NCBI GenBank assembly: GCA_905216055.1
Contig: CAJMSH010000003.1
Location: 1-64,000 of the forward strand
DNA length: 64,000 nt
Origin: an uncultured bacterium
Lineage (GTDB): Bacteria; Cyanobacteriota; Vampirovibrionia; Gastranaerophilales; Gastranaerophilaceae
Reading direction: 5' to 3'
In this document: positions 59,452 through 64,000 of the stretch, piece by piece
Position numbering within the stretch: the first letter of the stretch is position 1
How the letters are laid out: each line of letters opens with the position of its first letter
Translations under genes and position numbers: made by a program
Notes under the pieces: generated by a model
Told to the model about the DNA's origin: nothing
The model's database searches: none
What the model saw: the letters and a program-made list of their open reading frames with translations, nothing else

Positions 59452-61542
59452 TTATGCCTTGCTTGCGCCTGATTTTTCAATGATTTCTTTTTCAATATTA
59501 GCAGGTACTTGTTCATAATGGTTGAATTCCATTGAGAAAGTACCACGGCCTTGAGTATTTGATCTCAAATCAGTAGCATAACCGAACATGTTAGCAAGAG
59601 GAACTAAAGCTCTTACAATAACGTTTCCTGTTGTACCAACAGGTTCTTGACCTTCAACACGACCTCTTCTTCTTGAAATATCACCGATAATTGTACCGGT
59701 AAATTCATCAGGGATTTCTATTTCAACCTTCATCATAGGTTCCAAAATACAAGGTTGAGCTTTTCTACAACCATCTTTAATAGCCATAGAACCAGCGATT
59801 TTGAATGCCATTTCAGAAGAGTCAACTTCGTGGTAAGATCCATCATAAAGTTCAACTTTAACGTCAATCATTGGGAATCCTGCTAAGATACCGCCTTCTA
59901 AAGCTTCTTCCATACCTTTTCTTGCAGGTTCGATGTATTCTTTAGGAATAGCACCACCAACGATTTTGTTTTCAAATACAAATCCGGCATTTTCTTCAGC
60001 AGGAGAAATTCTAACTTTAACATGTCCATATTGACCTTTACCACCTGACTGACGGATGAATTTAGAATCTTGATCTGCTGTACCTCTGATTGTTTCTCTG
60101 TATGCAACTTGAGGTTTACCGATGTTAGCTTCTACTTTGAATTCTCTTAACATACGGTCAACAATGATATCAAGGTGAAGTTCGCCCATACCGGAAATAA
60201 TTGTCTGACCTGTTTCTGTATCTGATTTAACACGGAAAGAAGGATCTTCTTCAGCAAGTTTTTGAAGAGCAATACCCATCTTATCTTGGTCAGCTTTTGT
60301 TTTTGGTTCAATAGCAACAGAAATTACAGGATCAGGGAAAGTCATTCTTTCCAAAATGATTGGAGCTTTTTCATCACATAATGTATCACCTGTTGTTGTA
60401 TCTTTCAAACCAACTGCTGCACAGATATCACCTGCATAAACTTCTTGTTCTTCAATACGTTGATCAGCATACATACGAACCAATCTTGCGATACGTTCTT
60501 TTTTGCCGTTAGTAGCGTTAAGAACATAAGAACCTGCAGTGATTACACCTGAATAAACTCTTAAGAAAGTCAAACGACCAACATAAGGGTCAGTCATAAC
60601 TTTAAATGCCAAAGCTGAAAATGGTTCTGAATCTGAAGAATGTCTTTCAGTTTTTGTACCATCTTCCAATTCACCTTCAATAGCTTTTACATCAACAGGT
60701 GATGGCATATAATCAACAACGGCATTTAACAATAATTGAACACCTTTGTTTTTGAAAGCTGTACCGCAAGTTACAGGAACGATTTTGTTTTCGCAAACAG
60801 ATCTTCTCAATACTGCTTTCAATTCATCAACTGTGATTGAATCAGGATCATCAAAATATTTTTCCATCAATGCATCGTCTTCAGAAGCAATAGCTTCAAC
60901 CATAGCATCTCTGTATTGTTTAGCTTTTTCTGCCATATCAGCAGGAACGTCTTCTTCTCTGATATCAGTACCTAAATCGTTTGTATAAATTTCAGCCTTC
61001 ATTGTCATAAGGTCAATCAAACCTGTAAATTTATCTTCAGCACCGATAGGTAATTGAATAGGAACAGCATTTGCGCCTAATCTTGTTTTGATTTGATCAA
61101 CAACTCTATAGAAATCAGCACCTGTTCTATCCATTTTGTTAACGAATACCATACGAGGTACTTCATATCTGTTAGCTTGTCTCCAAACTGTTTCTGATTG
61201 AGATTGAACACCGCCTACTGCACAGAATACAGCAACAACACCGTCCAATACACGTAAAGATCTTTCAACTTCGATTGTAAAGTCAACGTGGCCCGGGGTG
61301 TCGATAATGTTAATTTGGTGACCTTTCCATTCAGCAGTAACAGCAGCTGATTGAATTGTAATACCTCTTTCACGTTCTTGTTCCATGAAGTCTGTTACAG
61401 CAGCACCATCATGAACTTCTCCGATTTTATGAGTTTTACCTGTGTAAAACAAAATACGTTCAGTTGTAGTGGTTTTACCGGCATCAATGTGAGCGGCAAT
61501 ACCAATGTTTCTGATTTTTTCTAATGGAGTTTTTCTTGCCAT
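59452..61542 (-). CDS. fusA: Elongation factor G
   Basis: The 696-residue translational GTPase drives ribosome translocation. NIGIAAHIDAGKTTTTERIL (G1), ERGITIQSAA, IIDTPGHVDFT and VFVNKMDRTGADF are the G motifs; domains II-V follow. It stands alone here, without rpsL, rpsG or tuf. It ends at a shared terminator. Confidence 0.98.
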   Translation of the reverse strand: MARKTPLEKIRNIGIAAHIDAGKTTTTERILFYTGKTHKIGEVHDGAAVTDFMEQERERGITIQSAAVTAEWKGHQINIIDTPGHVDFTIEVERSLRVLDGVVAVFCAVGGVQSQSETVWRQANRYEVPRMVFVNKMDRTGADFYRVVDQIKTRLGANAVPIQLPIGAEDKFTGLIDLMTMKAEIYTNDLGTDIREEDVPADMAEKAKQYRDAMVEAIASEDDALMEKYFDDPDSITVDELKAVLRRSVCENKIVPVTCGTAFKNKGVQLLLNAVVDYMPSPVDVKAIEGELEDGTKTERHSSDSEPFSALAFKVMTDPYVGRLTFLRVYSGVITAGSYVLNATNGKKERIARLVRMYADQRIEEQEVYAGDICAAVGLKDTTTGDTLCDEKAPIILERMTFPDPVISVAIEPKTKADQDKMGIALQKLAEEDPSFRVKSDTETGQTIISGMGELHLDIIVDRMLREFKVEANIGKPQVAYRETIRGTADQDSKFIRQSGGKGQYGHVKVRISPAEENAGFVFENKIVGGAIPKEYIEPARKGMEEALEGGILAGFPMIDVKVELYDGSYHEVDSSEMAFKIAGSMAIKDGCRKAQPCILEPMMKVEIEIPDEFTGTIIGDISRRRGRVEGQEPVGTTGNVIVRALVPLANMFGYATDLRSNTQGRGTFSMEFNHYEQVPANIEKEIIEKSGASKA

Positions 61543-61639
61543 TTTGTTTTTTCCTTTTTTATATTGTGTACATCGCTATTATATTTTTAGCCTCATTAAA
61601 AATTATCACACAAACATGTATTTTTACAAAACAATTTGT

Positions 61640-61667
61640 TTGTAATTTTTAATATTTGCAATATAAT
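61640..61667 (+). promoter_or_regulatory. Promoter directly abutting uppS (leaderless)
   Basis: TTGTAA (61640-61645), 16 nt, TATAAT (61662-61667), then only 7 nt before the ATG. No useful Shine-Dalgarno distance is available. Confidence 0.6.
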
Positions 61668-61674
61668 TAGGATT

Positions 61675-62403
61675 ATGAAAACTAAAGAAAAAGATTTAAC
61701 AACAGCTGAGATTGTAAAAGAAACTGCTTTAAAGCACATTGCAATTATTATGGACGGAAACCGCCGTTGGGCAAAGGAGAAAAATTTGCCGTCCGCAATG
61801 GGACATAAAAAAGGCGTTGATGCTCTTAAAGCTACTTTACGTGCTTGCAAAGATTTTGGAATTAAATATTTAACTGTTTACGCATTTTCAACCGAGAATT
61901 GGAACAGAAAAAAAGAAGAAGTTGATTTTTTGATGGAACTTTTAGCAATTACTCTTACAAATGAGCTTGCTGAAATGCACTCAGAAGGTGTTGTAATAAG
62001 TTTTATCGGCGACATTTCCAAATTGAGTGACAAGCTTCAAAAAATTCTTGCAAATTCTGTTGAAACTACAAAAAATAATACAGGAGTTCATTTACAGATT
62101 GCATTTAATTACGGTTCAAGAGATGAAATTGTGCATGCCGTTAAAAATATTGTTGCACAAGGGATTAAGCCTGAAGATATCACTGAAGATTTGATATCCG
62201 AAAACTTATACACCAAAAATATTCCTGATCCTGATTTGCTAATAAGAACAGGCGGAGAAATGAGAATATCAAATTACCTCTTGTGGCAAATTGCATATTC
62301 TGAAATATATATAACAAAACAATATTGGCCTGAATTCGATAAAGCTTCACTGGCTCTTGCTATTGAAGAATTCCATAATCGCCAAAGAAGATTTGGAAAA
62401 TAA
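61675..62403 (+). CDS. uppS: Undecaprenyl diphosphate synthase
   Basis: The 242-residue cis-prenyl transferase makes the C55 lipid carrier for peptidoglycan and surface glycans. IMDGNRRWAK holds the catalytic Asp. FSTENWNR and LIRTGGEMRISNYLLWQIAYSE are the other signatures. An upstream in-frame extension to 61636 lacks a start signal, and the ATG at 61675 fits the family length. Confidence 0.95.
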   Translation: MKTKEKDLTTAEIVKETALKHIAIIMDGNRRWAKEKNLPSAMGHKKGVDALKATLRACKDFGIKYLTVYAFSTENWNRKKEEVDFLMELLAITLTNELAEMHSEGVVISFIGDISKLSDKLQKILANSVETTKNNTGVHLQIAFNYGSRDEIVHAVKNIVAQGIKPEDITEDLISENLYTKNIPDPDLLIRTGGEMRISNYLLWQIAYSEIYITKQYWPEFDKASLALAIEEFHNRQRRFGK

Positions 62404-62517
62404 ATTTTAAGAGGGCAAGCTATTCAAAAAGGCAGATTACAGGTTATTTTAAATAAAGCCAAACTTTTTAACCTCCTGTCCCAAAACTTCTATAAAGCCC
62501 GTAAAGGATATAAATGT

Positions 62518-63105
62518 ATGACTCAAACAATTGTATTTGCAACAGGAAACGCTCATAAATTACAAGAAATACAAGATATTGCAAAAGATACCGGTATAAA
62601 ATTTGTTTTGCCGCCAGATAACTTTAACCCGATTGAAAACGGTAAAACTTTTGAAGAAAATTCATTTATAAAAGCAAAAGAAGCTGCAAAAGTGAGCGGG
62701 GAAATTTCACTTGCAGATGATTCTGGACTATGCGTGGAAGCACTTGACGGTGCACCTGGGATTTATTCTGCAAGATATGAAACAACTCCGCAAAAAAGAA
62801 TTGATAAATTATTAAACGTATTAAAAAATGAGAAAAACAGAAACGCAAAATTTGTATGCGCAATGACACTTGTTGACAGTGAAGGAAAAATCTTATTCCA
62901 AACAAGAGGGGAATGCTTTGGCAAAATTGCAGAAAAACAATCAGGTCAAAACGGATTTGGCTACGATCCTGTTTTTCTAACAAAAGATACCGAATACAAA
63001 CAAACTATGGCAGAAATGACAGAAGACGAGAAAAATGAAATTTCTCACCGCAGCAGAGCACTAAGAAAAGTTTTGGAATTTTTAAATACCAACCCAACTA
63101 ATTAA
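62518..63105 (+). CDS. rdgB: XTP/dITP pyrophosphatase
   Basis: The 195-residue HAM1-family enzyme hydrolyses non-canonical purine NTPs. FATGNAHKLQEI, ADDSGLCVEALDGAPGIYSARY and GFGYDPVF are diagnostic. AAGGATAT lies upstream of the ATG. The 114-nt gap after uppS has no clear gene; a small ACAGG/CCTGT pairing is visible there. Confidence 0.95.
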   Translation: MTQTIVFATGNAHKLQEIQDIAKDTGIKFVLPPDNFNPIENGKTFEENSFIKAKEAAKVSGEISLADDSGLCVEALDGAPGIYSARYETTPQKRIDKLLNVLKNEKNRNAKFVCAMTLVDSEGKILFQTRGECFGKIAEKQSGQNGFGYDPVFLTKDTEYKQTMAEMTEDEKNEISHRSRALRKVLEFLNTNPTN

Positions 63106-63194
63106 ATTTATATTAAATAAAGTATATAATTTTTAATATTTGTCAAAAAGAAAGATTTATCATAATCAACAGGGCAATTTTTGAAATAATTTTA

Positions 63195-63224
63195 TTGACA
63201 CCCGTTTATGTTTAATAGTAAAAT
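63195..63224 (+). promoter_or_regulatory. Sigma-70-type promoter of the efflux adaptor gene
   Basis: TTGACA (63195-63200), 18 nt, TAAAAT (63219-63224), about 60 nt before the ATG. Confidence 0.65.
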
Positions 63225-63285
63225 AGGAATGTTGCAAAAACAACACAATTAACCGATTTTATCTTAAATCAGACAGGGAGAGACA

Positions 63286-64000
63286 ATGAAAAAAAATATT
63301 ATAATATTTTTGTCTATAATTATTGCAGCAATACTCATAAGATTTGGATACGCCAAAGTTTCAAGTATTATGCAAAACAAGTCAATGCTTAACAAACCGG
63401 CACCAAGTGTTACGGTACAAGCAATCGGAACTCAAAAAGTTATTCGCAAATTTGAAGCACCCGGAAGAGTCGTTTCAAAATACAGAGTAGACGTTTTAGC
63501 TCGTATTTCAGGATATCTTGAAAAAAGCTACTTTAAAGAAGGTGATTACGTAAAACAAGGACAAATCTTGTTCTTAATCGAGCCGACAGAATATTCAAAT
63601 GCTGCAAACGTTGCAGGAGCTAATGTAAGAAACTTAAGAGCCCAGCTTGTATATGCCGAAAAACAACTCAGACGTGCCGCAGAACTTGTAAAAAAAGATT
63701 ACATTGCAAAAGCGCAATATGACCAACTATTATCTAACAGAGATGCTCTAAAAGCTCAACTTGCATCTGCAGAAGCATCCTATAACGATGCAAACAGAAA
63801 TCTAGGTTACACAAGAGTAAAATCTCCTGTAAACGGGAAAGTCGGGATTATCAACGTAACTGTCGGAAACTATGTATCTCCGACATCAGGTGCTTTGACA
63901 ACAATTAACAGCACAAACCCGATATATGTAACATTCCCGCTGGATTCTACTGATTTTCAGGTGCTTGCAAACGCTGATAAAGCTAACAACAAAAACCGAA
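63286..64000 (+). CDS. RND efflux periplasmic adaptor (partial, runs off the window)
   Basis: The first 238 residues of a membrane-fusion protein (AcrA/MexA/HlyD type) are visible, with no stop before the edge. An N-terminal signal/anchor (IIIFLSIIIAAILIRFG) is followed by the barrel-sandwich half GYLEKSYFKEGDYVKQGQILFLIE, a helical hairpin (about 95-160), and KSPVNGKVGIINVTVGNYVS. It links an inner-membrane RND pump to an outer-membrane channel; the pump is probably downstream. GGGAG lies 6 nt before the ATG. Confidence 0.92.
   Translation, partial: MKKNIIIFLSIIIAAILIRFGYAKVSSIMQNKSMLNKPAPSVTVQAIGTQKVIRKFEAPGRVVSKYRVDVLARISGYLEKSYFKEGDYVKQGQILFLIEPTEYSNAANVAGANVRNLRAQLVYAEKQLRRAAELVKKDYIAKAQYDQLLSNRDALKAQLASAEASYNDANRNLGYTRVKSPVNGKVGIINVTVGNYVSPTSGALTTINSTNPIYVTFPLDSTDFQVLANADKANNKNR

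Overview
The window is AT-rich chromosomal DNA that looks like an uncultured anaerobic gut member of Vampirovibrionia (the Melainabacteria/Gastranaerophilales relatives of Cyanobacteria). This placement is inference. It rests on a Ycf45-type AAA+R3H protein typical of the cyanobacterial lineage, a stand-alone pheT, and anaerobic chemistry: a four-subunit 2-oxoacid:ferredoxin oxidoreductase, pyruvate phosphate dikinase, and class II plus class III ribonucleotide reductases. There is also a recurring family of secreted-looking proteins starting MG(M/L)AA(S/G)QAR. No rRNA, tRNA, CRISPR array or transposase was seen.

Layout. 0.4-6.6 kb: secreted coiled-coil protein, lytic transglycosylase, ManC, HExxH protein and GlcD-type oxidase. 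6.5-13.8 kb: one 2417-residue coiled-coil protein. 14-20 kb: Kor/Vor operon, small protein, PPDK with a tandem repeat in its 3' UTR. 20-25 kb: glutaredoxin, Ycf45-like ATPase, first MGLAAGQAR protein, acyltransferase. 25-30.6 kb: nrdDG and a three-gene cassette of unknown function, transcribed divergently from two back-to-back promoters that each feed a cobalamin riboswitch. 30.7-33.9 kb: second MGMAASQAR protein, polyprenyl synthase, LepB, small protein. 34.3-39.8 kb: infA-rpmJ-rpsM-rpsK-rpsD-rpoA-rplQ-truA-rplM-rpsI. 40-43.5 kb: short MGMAASQAR-like protein, then the minus-strand operon rplI, MetE-like methyltransferase, CooC-like ATPase, folD. 43.6-50.4 kb: SH3-like secreted protein, pheT, a tandem pair of RgpF-like glycan genes, a GT2 glycosyltransferase, a membrane-anchored unknown. 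50.5-57.1 kb: nrdJ with the same 3'-UTR repeat family, a dicarboxylate/amino-acid symporter, ileS. 57.3-64 kb: third large MGMAASQAR protein, fusA, uppS, rdgB and the start of an RND-efflux adaptor cut by the window edge.

How it fits together. Deoxynucleotides can be made by B12-dependent NrdJ or B12-independent NrdDG; the riboswitch on nrdDG suggests the cell shuts NrdDG down when cobalamin is plentiful. The neighbouring unknown cassette should respond to cobalamin too. The MGMAASQAR proteins share N- and C-terminal helical segments around variable centres. Each has an upstream sequence resembling a sigma-28 (FliA/SigD) promoter, so they may be a co-regulated surface or filament system. Several genes have a -10 box 6-7 nt before the start codon and no Shine-Dalgarno, suggesting leaderless mRNAs alongside conventional ones.
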